Source of the DNA: Microbotryomycetes sp. JL201
Lineage: Eukaryota; Basidiomycota; Microbotryomycetes
DNA: 64,000 bases
Assembly: GCA_033819885.1 (NCBI GenBank)
Contig: JAQYUZ010000006.1
Location: forward strand, 62,001 to 126,000
Direction of reading: 5' to 3'
Shown here piece after piece: positions 1 to 11,391 of the stretch (position 1 is the first letter of the stretch; every line of letters starts with the position of its first letter). The translations under genes were made by a program, and so were the position numbers. The notes under the pieces were generated by a model that worked only from the letters and a program-made list of their open reading frames with translations, made no database searches and was not told the origin of the DNA.

Positions 1-570
1 CGCGCTCGCATTCTCATTCTCGTCTGGTTCACCCGATTCGCTGTATACGAACGCAGCAGGCTCGTTCTATCGTGAGTCTCCCGCCGAAACCAACCACTTC
101 AAGCTACTGGGGGCGTTTTCTTTGTGCAACTGACGATCAACTGCGTTAAACACCACCCCTTAGAACCTTTGTCTTCTTGTTACCTGATTTCTCTTATCGT
201 GACTTTGTCATTCCGCAACGAGATCCCACAAGATCACGAACGCAACAGTCGAGTGCCCGTCATCTCAACAACCCAACTTCGTGGCTTTGCAAGCACCCGA
301 AGCATCATCACAAATCCTAGCTTGATCGAACCAACAAGGCAACAACAATTCCGACAGGTTGATGACATTGACGTCGGTGCAGTGTATGCAAAGAGCGGAA
401 ACGAGTCGGTCGAGGACGTCAAGGAAAAATCAGACATCGGACAAACTAGTCACGTCGAACGCACAAATGCGTCAAGACAAACACTGTCTCGAACCTCGAA
501 AGCTCACGACCGAAAGCTTTTTACAAACAAAGGCAGTCGAGGGTCACCAGACGCAGACGACATTGTTTGA
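1..570 (+). CDS. Possible 3' end of an unidentified gene (partial, cut by the left edge)
   Basis: I do not recognise this sequence. A frame is open from the window edge to a GTGAGT at about 71. A plausible acceptor (CCCACAAG) near 232 then leads into a frame that stays open to a TGA at 568-570. The joined reading is hydrophilic and rich in Ser, Thr, Asp and Arg, and has no motif I can name. Without splicing, the edge frame would instead stop at 131-133. The long open frame and the otherwise very small gaps between genes here support a gene tail. It could also be the 3' flank of the neighbouring convergent gene. Confidence 0.28.
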
Positions 571-876
571 AGTTTTTAGACGGGACGGCATGGACGCCCG
601 CCGTCCATTGTACACTACACATTCTCGCAGTGAATAACGTGTTGCAGTCAGTTTCGACTGTCTTCTCAGCATTTCTGGTTGTTGAGAGACGAGGCGTTTT
701 ACAAGCAGAGTGGATGGAACAAAAGGCAAAAACACTAGAAAGAAATCACCCAAAGGAGAAACAAGGCATATGCAACCGGTTTGAGAAACACACCAAAGAA
801 GATGATGAAAAAACACGAGAACCATGAAGATGCGAACGTAACAGACATACACAAACCCAATGAAGGAGAAATTCAC
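571..876. other. Convergent intergenic stretch, no feature seen
   Basis: About 300 bases lie between the possible plus-strand gene tail and the stop of the minus-strand PP1 regulatory subunit. Short open frames occur on both strands but none shows a conserved motif or coding character. It probably holds 3' untranslated sequence of one or both neighbours. Confidence 0.4.
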
Positions 877-3483
877 CTATGAGACAATCTGCTGCTGCTG
901 CTGCTGTTGTTGTTGCTGCTGATGCGCAGGCTGGCTTGAAAATGTGGCGAAGCGATCGAGAGCATGTCGCTCTTTTTGACTGGTGCCGGTCGAGTGAGGT
1001 GGCGTGGATGCACCAGACGACGGCGGGGAAGCGTAATACGCGCCGCATGACGAGGACGCTTGCGAAGACAAAGGCGTCGCGCGCCGCGGTGTCGTGCTGG
1101 CTGAGCTGGAGCCCATGTCGGACATTGAAGAAGCAAATGTGATGGGCATCGGTGGCGTGGCAGTCTCGGTGACGGCGACGAGGCCGAGGGACGAAGGGTG
1201 CGACGACGTGTGATAGCAATACTGGGTGGTGAGGTTGCAACGTTAGCCAGAGCCCGCAGAATGCATTCAAGCGCCAACACTCACTCGGTCAAGGAACGAC
1301 GAAAACTCGAGCGGACCTGATGGCCTCGATAGCGGTCCGCCTTGCAGAGGAGAATCTGGTACTGACGTCGCGTCCGTCTCATTTGACATGATCGAACTCG
1401 TCGCCGAAGGCGCGTCTTCGCTGCTCGCTGGCGACCAACCACCAGCATCGGGCGGAGGCGACAGACTACGGTACAGCGGCGGAGAGCGAGCTCGTGGCGG
1501 AGAGGTAGACTCGGGCGAGCGCGCCGGTGACATAGCTGGACTGATCGCTGGACTCATCGATGGCGAGCCGTACTGCGGCGAACCTGAAGGGCTTGCAAAC
1601 GGCGAATCTCGCCGTCGTTGATCCCGAAACGAAGGCGGCAAAAGCGGGGCATAATGCATAGCTCCCGGCATCGACTGCATGTTTCCTCCAGGGAACGAGT
1701 TGAACCGAGCCGACCTGGAAGCGTCGCCGTGCGACGTCATGTATTGCTGATACAATGACTTCAGCTGATCTTCTGGCGGCGAGTGCGCGTGCCGTTGATG
1801 ATGTTGCGAAGGCGGTGGATAGAGTGGCGCTGGGTTGTAAAGAGGAGATGATGCTTGATAGTCCCGATGCTGTGGGTACGAATCACCAAAATTCGGTGGT
1901 AAATCGACTTTGCGCGTCACTGGGCTCGTATCACTGCTGCCGCCCTCTCCATTTGGCGCCAATGAATTATTCGCCTTTGGTGCAGCTTTTGGGGTCGGCT
2001 CGTTGTAGATCGTCCCGGGCATACCGTTCACGAGCGACGGTGCAGCGAAGGACGGTGTAGTCGCGTATCTGCCAAATGCGGGCGCATTCGCCGACGAACG
2101 ACCAGACTGCTTGAACGAGGCGCCAAAATCATACCGATTGGCGAAAGCGGCCGCAGAACCCTCTGTCCACTGAGACGTGTCGTGCTTGCGCGGTGACGGC
2201 GGACCAATGTCGTCGTCTTGCACAAGACGGCTCAGCTCTCGCTTGAGGTCGGCCATGCGATCCGATACTCTACCAGCGCTTGTGACCGACCAGGCTGTTT
2301 GCCGAGTTAGCGGCGCACCGACTACAGGGGCGGCGACGACCGCCCTTTCAAACTCGACACGGTAGTTTTGGCCGTCGTTGTTGTCCCAAATTTCGCGACC
2401 GCCGACGGTGTACCTAATTGCAATAAACATAGTCTTCTCCTCGATGCGCGCCAGCAGATCGTGCAACCGGATGTTGAAGACGAAGCGGTCCGACGCGCTG
2501 CCCATCGACTCAAGGTGCTCTGCCGACACCTCGGAGACAGTCTGCCAATGATCGAGTGTGAATCTGACGGCGACCCATTTCTCAAAGGCCAGATTGCGCA
2601 CGCGCACTACGCCGCGTATCGATTTGCCGTCGGGAGCCATCTCGAGCGTCTCAACATAAACGTCCTGCTCGTGACTGATGCGGGACGGGAAATTCGGAAG
2701 CTTGAGCTTGATCGTACCGGCTGTGCCCATTGCAGGGAATGGGTACGCTTCCGGCTCGTCTTCAGTCTCAGTCTCGATAGGGCTGCCGGTTCTGCTGACG
2801 GCGGCAGGCCTCTGCTGTGCCAAAAAGTGCTTGACGTGCTCTAGTTGCGTGTCGAAGTGCACAAATTTTGGCGAGATTGGCGTTGCAGGCGCCGACCGCG
2901 GCTTTGCTCTCCGAGAGTCCGCCGACTTGAGCGAAGAGCGCACGAGCTCGCCCGATTTTTTTCTGACCATAGCTGTTGTCCGCGCTGGAAAAGCGTCTTT
3001 GAGATCGTTGATGTGCTGTGCACTGGCAGTCTTGCGTCCAGGCACTGGTACCAGAGGTGGCCTGCCCGCCATAAAGGGCAGTGATCTCGGTGTTGTGTCC
3101 TCACTGGGCGAAAATGAATTCTCCGTAGCCGAGGACTCTTCCTGTGATGATGGGCCATCGTCGTTGGCTGCGGGCGTAAACCCAAAGATCTTGATTCTCT
3201 GCCGCCGTGGCACTGCCGACGAATCGAGTGCCTCAGTCGTTACCGATTCGGGCTCGCTAGCGAGTGTCCTTCCTGGCGCTGGCGACGGGCCGGCGCTGGC
3301 TTGTGACTTTTTGTCTTTGACAAGTGGTGTCGCCGGTTGGACAAAGATGAAGCTGCTCGTGCTCGGCACAGCGTCGGAAGAGTGTGAGCGCATGTGATGG
3401 CGGAACGGCCGGGCCTCGGGCGATCGAGGAAATGTCATGGTCGCTGTCGGGCTAGTTGACGGTGACGGCATTGCGTACGGCAT
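877..3483 (-). CDS. GAC1: Gac1-type glycogen-targeting regulatory subunit of protein phosphatase 1
   Basis: Two exons (3483-1285 and 1221-877) give about 847 residues. The intron has a GTGAGT donor, a CTAAC branch and a CCCAG acceptor, and keeps frame through a conserved-looking FLDRYCYHTS. A canonical RVxF-type PP1 docking site (KFVHF, residues ~206-210) precedes a CBM21 starch/glycogen-binding domain at ~262-378 (KWVAVRFTLDHW ... WDNNDGQNYRVEF). The rest is Ser/Pro-rich and probably disordered. This order (docking motif, then CBM21, long disordered tails) is that of yeast Gac1/Pig1/Pig2, which bring PP1 to glycogen synthase in the cytoplasm. The frame extends to a GTG at 3492, but the first ATG is at 3483 and is used here. 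The protein ends in a polyglutamine run. The 2.45 kb upstream has no visible gene and may hold a long leader or promoter. Confidence 0.85.
889..921. repeat. CTG/CAG triplet repeat encoding polyglutamine
   Basis: Eleven triplets, read as CAG/CAA on the minus strand, encode eleven glutamines four residues before the C terminus of the Gac1-like protein. CAA interruptions sit in the middle of the CAG run, so it is an imperfect microsatellite that may vary in length between strains. Confidence 0.9.
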
Positions 3484-5937
3484 GGTGGGCACGTGTCCTC
3501 AGGACCGCACCGCGAGCACAGAGAGAGGACCGTCCGCAGCTGACCGAGGCGGAGCACGGCCTCGTTCGGGACCCTGCAGACGAGCAGGCGGATGACACGA
3601 GAGCAACAATGTCAGTGGCGAGTCGACACGGTCTGGTAGACGTGTTTGCGTGAGAGAGCGAGCGAGCCGACAGTGTGTGTATGCGCTTGCGGGCGCGAAG
3701 ATGTGCGGGGCCAACGAGAGCCGCAGCCCAATGAGTCCGTCTGCAGGCTCCCACACGCTTCCAGACGCCGGACGCCGGACAGCGGACCACTTGTTGTATC
3801 TAGATCGGGCCGATGTTGGCTCTGGTCGCCTGCTTCAAGCTGTCGCGGGCGCGCACGAGCGACTGAGACAGGCCAGAATCGCGACGCGCGACGCGCGAGC
3901 GCGCACGATCGCCCTCGCAACTCGTCCAGAAGGCACTCACCCTAACGCACGCACAAGCCGTGCAAGCCGATAATAACCTGACTTTGCTCTCCGTCGTCTG
4001 TGCTCGTCTTCTGCGTGTGCCGGTTGGGAAAGAGCAGAGAGAAAATTTCAGCTTACTCGAGATCTTATTGCGGATTACCGAAGCGGGGTAACCCAATTGT
4101 CCATGACGCAACGGCGGCAGCGCCTTGTTGCGGTGCATGCCGGCGCGCAACAGTACACGACAGCCACAGATGGCAGTGCGGTCGTTGGATGTGCCCGATG
4201 CGAAGAAAGCTTACATGTCTCCTGACACAGAGCAGCAGCTCGACGGCTCGCGCGCTTTGCTGAGAAAGATGTGATCGAAACGCGAGCGGGCGGGCGTCCG
4301 CGAAGGTGCCGAGCTGGTCACAAGGGCTGCTCAAGTGCTCGACGCCGCCAACGTGCAACCAATCAGATCTGTTCTGGACCTGTGGCACAGTCGAGAAATC
4401 GGAACCGCGCGAGAAAAGCGCGTCCGGCGGGCAACAGGCAGAGGCCGAGCAATCGAGAATCGCAAAGTGCCGCTCCGCCGTCCAACAATCGCCACCAAAT
4501 CGTGCGTCGCGACCCGAGATGCTGCTCGCCTGCACACACACACACCGACAGCGTCCAAGTGCCGAAAGGGTTTTTGCTCAAACCCACAAAAGCAAGTTTG
4601 TGAGAACTCCGTCAAAAGCGGAGCGGGGCAACGCTTCATCGATTGGGGAGGCGTTCTAAAATTCGCTTGTTTGCCGAAATGCCAGAGCCCAGCACCCGGG
4701 AAAATTTTGTACATGATTGACAATGCACAATGATAGTGTTGCAGCACACCTGGATGCCTTGACATCAATCCCATACAGTAAGCAACCCGCCTGCGTTGCA
4801 TTCGTATCGAGACGTCAGATCTGGCCAGAGGCGATCCAGCGATCCTCCATAACGGGTACCGAAAAGAAGAAGCCGGCCGCTGTGCGATCGCTTCGTGAGA
4901 GAGTACTTTGAAAACTTGTATGCATGCTTCCGCATGCTGCTACACAGTATCGTGTGCGCAGAGCGTCTTGCCCCAACAACGCAAAATCTTCGCACGTCAC
5001 ACTCTCAAGCTGATGCACTCTGGCCGCTTGTAATGTACGACACACGGGCACCGGTATGAAGGGTAATATCCCGCATTGGCAACTCAGCCTGGAACGGTCA
5101 CACGACCTCAGTTGCTCTCCGCACCGGGGCACCACTGAGCCCGATGTGGCGGATCCGACGCCTCGCTCCGCTTCGGTCTCTGTTCATAAACCATCAACGA
5201 GGATTGCACTACTTAACCTGGGCGATTTGTCATGCAAACTCGTTCCATCTCGCTTCTCGATTTATCGGTGCCAAGGCTCGCGCCGATCCCGCAGTAGCGA
5301 TTGCAATTGTGTTCAGGCGTCTTGTAGGCTTGTAGCGCATTCGGCGTGCTTTGTCACAATCCCTTCAGTTCCAAAACGCGACGACCAAAATCAGCGCTCG
5401 TGCTCTCATGCTCCAACAACTGGCTGCGCTTTGCGCATGCCAACTTGCTCAGCTTGGACATTCAGTTCGTGAACCACGTAGTTCCTATAACAAATCTGGT
5501 CCATCGTGAGCATGGCAAGTTTCACAGATTGTTTTCAAGTGACCCTGTGCCAATGAGATTCTCGGTGCTCGGCGGCCCAGTCGAATTCGCGACCGCTAAC
5601 AGTATCGACACGTGCGGTGCCGACGACACGTGTAGAAGGGTGAGATTAATTATTTTCTGCGTGAAGCTAATATCTCGTCAAGAGGCAAATAGTCTCGGTG
5701 CGCGAGGAGGCTACTAAAGCCATCTCCACGTGGCGTAGAGAACCAAGAGCCTGGACGCGACCATCGGATATACTAGTGCATCGCACAGCTCGAATGAAAT
5801 GTACGAATGAGATTCGAGAAAACAGGCTGGACAAAGCATAAGACAGATTCTCACAAGCTACAACGGAGTTCAATACTGCCCATTCACCAAAACCGCCTTG
5901 TACAGATTCAGAGATAAAACAAACCCCCAATTCTCGC
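3484..5937. other. 2.45 kb interval without a recognisable gene
   Basis: This is the largest gap in the window, lying between the ATG of the Gac1-like gene and the stop of SCC3, both on the minus strand. Every open frame here overlaps others in several frames, is rich in Arg/Ser/Cys and shows no conserved motif. A short CA dinucleotide run lies at about 4532-4546. On the minus strand a GTGAGT at about 3940 could be the donor of an intron in the 5' leader of the Gac1-like gene. I found no tRNA, snRNA or repeat. A long promoter or leader, or a noncoding RNA, is possible. Confidence 0.4.
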
Positions 5938-8900
5938 TCATCGTCTGGCTTTCTTGTTGCGCCTGCGAACGTCAGACAAGCTGATCTGTGACGACGGACT
6001 CGGTGGCACAGGCCGGTCACCCTCCTCGTCCGCAGCCTCTCCGTCTTGCACATCTTGCTCGTCCTCGTCCTCGTCCTCGTCAGCATCTGCATTCGCTCTC
6101 TTGAGGGGACTCGATTTGCTCATTTGCTGAGATCCACCGACCAAGAGTGAGCGAATCTCGTCCTCGTCTGACCGTTCCTCTTCCGCCTCCTCTTCATCGC
6201 GTGTTGCTTTGTCGGACGTGCGACGGCGTTTCGCAGACGTATCAACATCGTTTACGACACGCTTGCGACGGCCCGGAGTGCCCTGCGACTCGACATTTCG
6301 TTGTGGCGCGTCGCCTTCATCGTCCGTAGCCGCTTCTTCACCAAGCTCGTCCCGTTCTGCCTCATCGTCTTCATCGTGTGCAGCTACAGCGGCTTTGCCC
6401 TTGCTCTTGAATTTGCCTATCTTTGCCGCCGTCTTTTCGGCTGCCTGTTTCAGCGCTAGAAAATTCAAACCGTCAGGTAAAGATGCGCACACAGACATAT
6501 GATGAGCTTACAGGCATCTTTTGCCATGGCTGTAACCAATCTTTTCTTGTATGCACGCACGGGTTCCCATGTCTTTGAAGTCGGCGAAACCTCAACCCCA
6601 TTATCGTTCAACAGCGACTCCAGACGGTTTTTACTGCAGTCGACGCACGTCAGTGCTCCCAAAGAAGAAAGATACGCGCGCCCGGCGATAAAGAGCAAAG
6701 ATGACTCACATGGTCAATGCAGCTTTTCCCTGAACGCCAAGCACGAGATGCGTCAGAGCTTTGAACAACGCTAGCGCGCGGTTGCGCTGAGTCGTGCGTC
6801 TGTCTTCGCCATAAGCCGCAATCTTGGGCAAGACATAGTCGAGAGCTTGCGTATGCAGTGATACAAGTTCTTCCGTGGACATCTTGCGTACAATGGACAA
6901 TTGAGCACCCCTCACGACTGTCGCCGCGACCAGAGCTCGACCGAGGGCGACCAGTTTGTCGTCGGAAGCAGACTCGTCCAGTGAGTCAATGTACAGCTCA
7001 GTAGCCTGAGTAAAACAAAGTTCAGCTCCCATTTGACCTTGTGCCGTTGTCTCCGCTCACTTTTTCAAGCGCCAAAAGGATTACTTTGATTACGGCGGCG
7101 GACCCGTCAATCGAGTAAATACCTTCGTCGCGCAAGTCCTGAATGAGAAGTTTGCACCAATGATCGAATCCAGGTCCGAAGTGCTCGAAACGAGAAAGTA
7201 AAACGGCGCAATGTTGCAGGTCGAGGGTTCCTGCGTGAAGGGCTCGCACAAACGGATGAACGACATGTTCAAATTTGCGTGCAGCCACTAAGCGCGCAAG
7301 TTCTGCCTTGTTGGCGGCTGCATCCAGCGCACATGATCAGTTCGCCCAAGCTTTCCCGAAAACGATTCGCTTCCGCACCTCGAATCTCTTGCGGAGTCTT
7401 GCGCTTCGGTAGACCCGAGTCCTTTTTCTGCGACTGTTGCGATTTCCCCTTTTTCTTGCTTTTCTGCATGCCAGTGTCTGTCTCGCTGCCACTGCCATGC
7501 AATTCGGCATCATTGTCTCGGTCTCCCTCGTGCATTGAAGCCAGCTCTTCGCTGTAGCGCTCGAGCTCGGCCTCGATGAAACCGGCGCATCGCGACTGGA
7601 GCTCGTCAGACATGGCGGCGCGCAAGTCGGCCAATTGACCATCAGGATCCGTTGCGGCAGATGAAATCGAGTCACACAGTACATGGACGTCGAGCAACGT
7701 GGATAAAGCCTGTTGCAAAAAGAGTCAGCGTCGCTCGATACCGTTTGCAGTCATGACGGACCGCTTGTTTGACAGTTTGGTTTGCGTTTGTGCTCGCACC
7801 GACGGCAATCTCCTCGAGCTTGATTGTGAGCTTGTCTCTGCGGTCCACAATGGCTGCAAGCGCTGCACCGTCTATCACGTCGGTCTTGTGCTCATTTTTG
7901 ACAAATGTCGAGAGTTTCCAAATGAAGTGGGTGCCGAGGACGCCGATTGCGTGAGCAATCATCTTTGAAGCGAAGACAGCTTTATCAGCGTCGTCTGGCA
8001 CGCATGTGGTGCAGAGAAACCTGTACACACCGATGCTTCGTCGCGATAGCCGAGCATGCCACGATCCACAACAGAATCAACAATGTCCCAAGCGCTCGTG
8101 CGCTGGCCGTCCTCCGATTCTTCGAGCGCCTCGGCTAAGTTGTGCGCCTTGAGCAACCTGTCGAGCCTCATCATTGTCGAAGTCAAGACGAGCAGCTCGT
8201 CTTCTTCAAATGCGGCCGATTCAATCTCTTTGCCTGCAACGACAGACTGCAAAGCTTCCAACACGCTAGCCTCGAGCTCTGACATCTTGACCTCGTTTAC
8301 TTCCGGCAGCGCAGGCGTCTCGAGCAAGATTGAAATCGTTTTGACCGCCTGATCCAGCACTCGCGCGTCCTTGTGGTTCATGAACTGCTTGGTCACGTCT
8401 TCCCAAAGCATCTCGTATGCCTGCATGGGGTCCGCTTATTAGCGCACTCGACGATATAGCCTTCTACCATCACAACTCGCCTTTCTCTGAGTTGTCTCGG
8501 CATAAAGCTCGAGAGACAATACGCGAGGGATGGCAAGGATGTCGATGACACGTGCTGGAATTGTCTGATGGAGCGCGAACAGGTCGGGCAAAACGATGAT
8601 CATGTATTGCGTCAATTCCGCCAATATCTCTTCGTGCTGCTCCTGTTCCTGTGGTGCCCGTCAATGTCACTATCAGCGGCTTCGTCTCACCAAAGTCATG
8701 GGGGCGTGAACTGACCTTTTTATTTGCAGCGGTCATTGCATTACCCTTGACGGTCTCGAGCGAGGCGATCAACACTTCGACAAGGATTGTCTCTTCGTCC
8801 TCGGATAGCCGGCATGCGTCCACAACTTTTTCCGATAATTTTGTTTGACTCTCAGCGCCCTTTTTGCGACTTTTGTTTGAAGCGTCACTCGAGTGATCCA

Positions 8901-11139
8901 GCAAGAGGATCTCCGTCTGTCGTTGCCAATCACGCACTACCTCGACCTTGTCCCATAGAGCCTCGACAGCGAATGCAATGCGGCTCGAGCGAGGGCTGAT
9001 CTCGTCTAGCTCGCTCACTTCGTCCTGCGTAGAATCAGCAGCGGTACTTGCGTCATGCTCGGCCTCGTCGCCGTCTAGCGCCTTGCCATAATGTATTAAG
9101 AGCTCGGCGAGCACTTTGAGCTGCAGCTGATCGTGCGCATCAATGTGATCGATCGCGCTGCCCTTTTTCTTCTTTATTGCAGACTCGACTTGGGCCTCGC
9201 GTTCTTCAACTTGCTCTCTGTGTACAGCCGCGAAAAAGTCGGCCGCCGCGTTGCGCACTCGCTTCTCTTTCTCAAAAATCAATTTGGCCACCTCGTCACG
9301 CTGTTCTTCATCGAGCAAGCCATGGCTTTCGATCTGACGCAAGACGTGGATAGCTTGCACGCGGACAGTCAGGTCGACTTCTCCAACAGCCATGTGGGTC
9401 AATTGGCTCTTGAAGCGCTCTGTGAAGTGGCGAAGGGCGTTGATGTTTGATTCCTTGGCGTACAGTGAGAAAAGAGCCTTGATCGACTCGCGCCGGGCTT
9501 CTTTGGCCTGTGAGAATAAGACCTTATCTCAGCAAGCCATCGATGCAGGCAGATCGTGTGCACGTACTTCGTCAGATAGCACCCAGCCGATGTAGCGCAG
9601 ATAGTCTCCTTCGAGCCAGTAGTCCGAGTTTGCTTTCATCCATGTGCCTAGCGCGCCGATGCACTCGGCACGAATGACAGCATCGGAATCACGGTACCGG
9701 TTCACAAAAACACTGCTCGAGATAGCAACATGTGAGTGGTGTACAAGCGCGCACGCCTTGCCATTTTCCGTCTGACCTCTCATAGGACTCGTTGATCAAG
9801 TCTTCGACTTTTTTCTGCTTCTCTGACGCCTTTTGCACCTTCTTTGTCAGCTCTTTCAGACGAGCCTTGTCTGTTCTGCCCTTCTTCTCTTCGGCCTCCT
9901 TTGCCCGACTCGCTTGGCTTTGTTCCTTGGACACCTCGATGTGCACCTCATTGAGAGCCGAGACAGACAGCAAAGCGATGACCGTTGCAGTATGCCTGAA
10001 CGCACGGATCTTGGACGACGATAGGACCAGGATCCAAGCTTGGACGAGATCGCTGAAAGGTGAGTCGTACAAGATCTCGGACGCGGATGCTGCGCGATAC
10101 AGGCGCGACAGGAAGGAAGCCAGCGACGCTCTGAACTTCTTGTACATCTTGGACTTTGAGATGAGAGGGTAGGCCAAGTTTGATTCCTGTCGAAGGCGGC
10201 ACAGTTATCCAAAACGGTGAGAAACTCCGACGCGCTCAGAGTTCGCATTACTCACATGCTTGAATTCGTCCGTCACGTCGGTAAGAGTCTCTACGATACC
10301 GTTTTCGTCTTCGGCTTGATGTTCGTCAACAGACGAATTGCATCCGCAACACTGTGAAACGAGCAACCGGGAGGTGAGCTCCCCCCCTCCGTGCTATGCG
10401 CTCTTCCTCACCCTCAGCAAGAAGTCGACGAGCTCGGCCATTGCTGGTCCAGGGGTTTCTTGGTACGATTCGACCCAATCATTGACGGTAGATTCGAGCG
10501 CCGTGTTTGGATTGCGGACAGCATCTGTCAGACGCTATGAATCAGCTTTACAGGCTTTTGCCACAACCCCTCGCGGATCTTACTGAAGACGGCATTGTCG
10601 TTGTTGATCTTGAAGTCGCCGTTCGAGCCGGAACCGCGTTTGACGCTGTCTTGCGCCTCGTCAGTGGCGCCACCGCGCTTTGTGGCGGCGGATTTGCGCG
10701 CTTGACCTCTGCCGCGTCTGGCTCCGCCAGTATTCGTTCTCGCTCTCTTGGCAGGGCCTGGCTTGTCTGCTGTGCCATCGTCGTTGGACTCGAACGCAGA
10801 ATCGTGGCCCTCATCGCCAGAATCTTGACTTGCTTCGAGGCCGTCCGTATCAGAGCCTTCGTCTTGCGCACCTTTTGGACCGGCTGCAATAAGACAATAG
10901 GTCGTGCGTCAGCAATCCCAAGCCTTTCACGTGTTCCTGATGCGCGCTGCCAGGCTGGAAATGATGCGTGCCGTGTTGAGCGCCGTCGCACGGTTGCAGC
11001 GTGTCTCCCAGCGCAGTGATCAAGCCGTGAAGCCAACGCAAGGTTGTAGAGACTTGCCTCCCAGCCTGTCGACGGCTTTACGAACACGTCCCGATGCTCG
11101 TCGCTGTGCCGGTCGTCGGTCGTCCACGTTGTCAGACAT
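5938..11139 (-). CDS. SCC3: Cohesin subunit Scc3/STAG (stromalin)
   Basis: A multi-exon gene with about ten short introns. The ATG (11139-11137) opens a basic N terminus. The next exons give an acidic/basic linker and then the STAG start (FNAVRNPNTALESTV, VNDWVESYQETPGPAM), read across a 59 bp intron. The frame at 10177-9780 gives helical STAG sequence followed by a Lys/Glu coiled region. The exon at 9783-9529 gives the stromalin conserved domain (VFVNRYRDSDAVIRAECIG, DYLRYIGWVLSDE). HEAT-like helices follow to about 6500. The C terminus (6490-5938) is highly charged (Asp/Glu and Lys/Arg). Scc3 binds the Scc1 kleisin and DNA and is needed for cohesin loading and cohesion in the nucleus. The first intron may use a GC donor (AG|GCAAGT), although a GTAAAG slightly upstream would also keep frame. 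TRP2 lies upstream on the same strand, 252 bp away. Confidence 0.93.
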
Positions 11140-11391
11140 GATCCGTGCTTTCAGGCAGCACTTCAAGTGACAAGGCTCTGCGCTGTGTCGTCGTCTTTGC
11201 GCGCCGACACTGTGAGTGTGCGCAGGAGCAGATGAAGCGCTAACCAAATTCGCGTTTGACGCGTCGAGGCGCGTCTCCATTTCCGCGCTTGTAGCTCCTC
11301 GAACTGAGAATTTGCAAATGCAAGGCAGCGCATGCTTCTAATGGTATATTCTGAGCCCTTCTTATGTCAGGAATTGATTGCGTTTTTGCCA

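Noticed and set aside
2678-3397. 239-codon plus-strand open frame
   Set aside because: Antisense to the Ser/Pro-rich part of the Gac1-like protein, whose two-exon structure and CBM21 domain are well supported.
5056-5717. Two overlapping plus-strand frames of 123-138 codons in the gene-free interval
   Set aside because: Composition is random-looking (Ser/Arg/Cys-rich), they overlap each other in different phases, and no domain is recognisable.
3484-5937. Possible tRNA, snRNA or SRP RNA gene
   Set aside because: No T-loop GGTTCGAAT-type box with a matching acceptor stem, and no U1, U2, U5 or U6 signature, was seen by eye. A covariance-model scan would be decisive.
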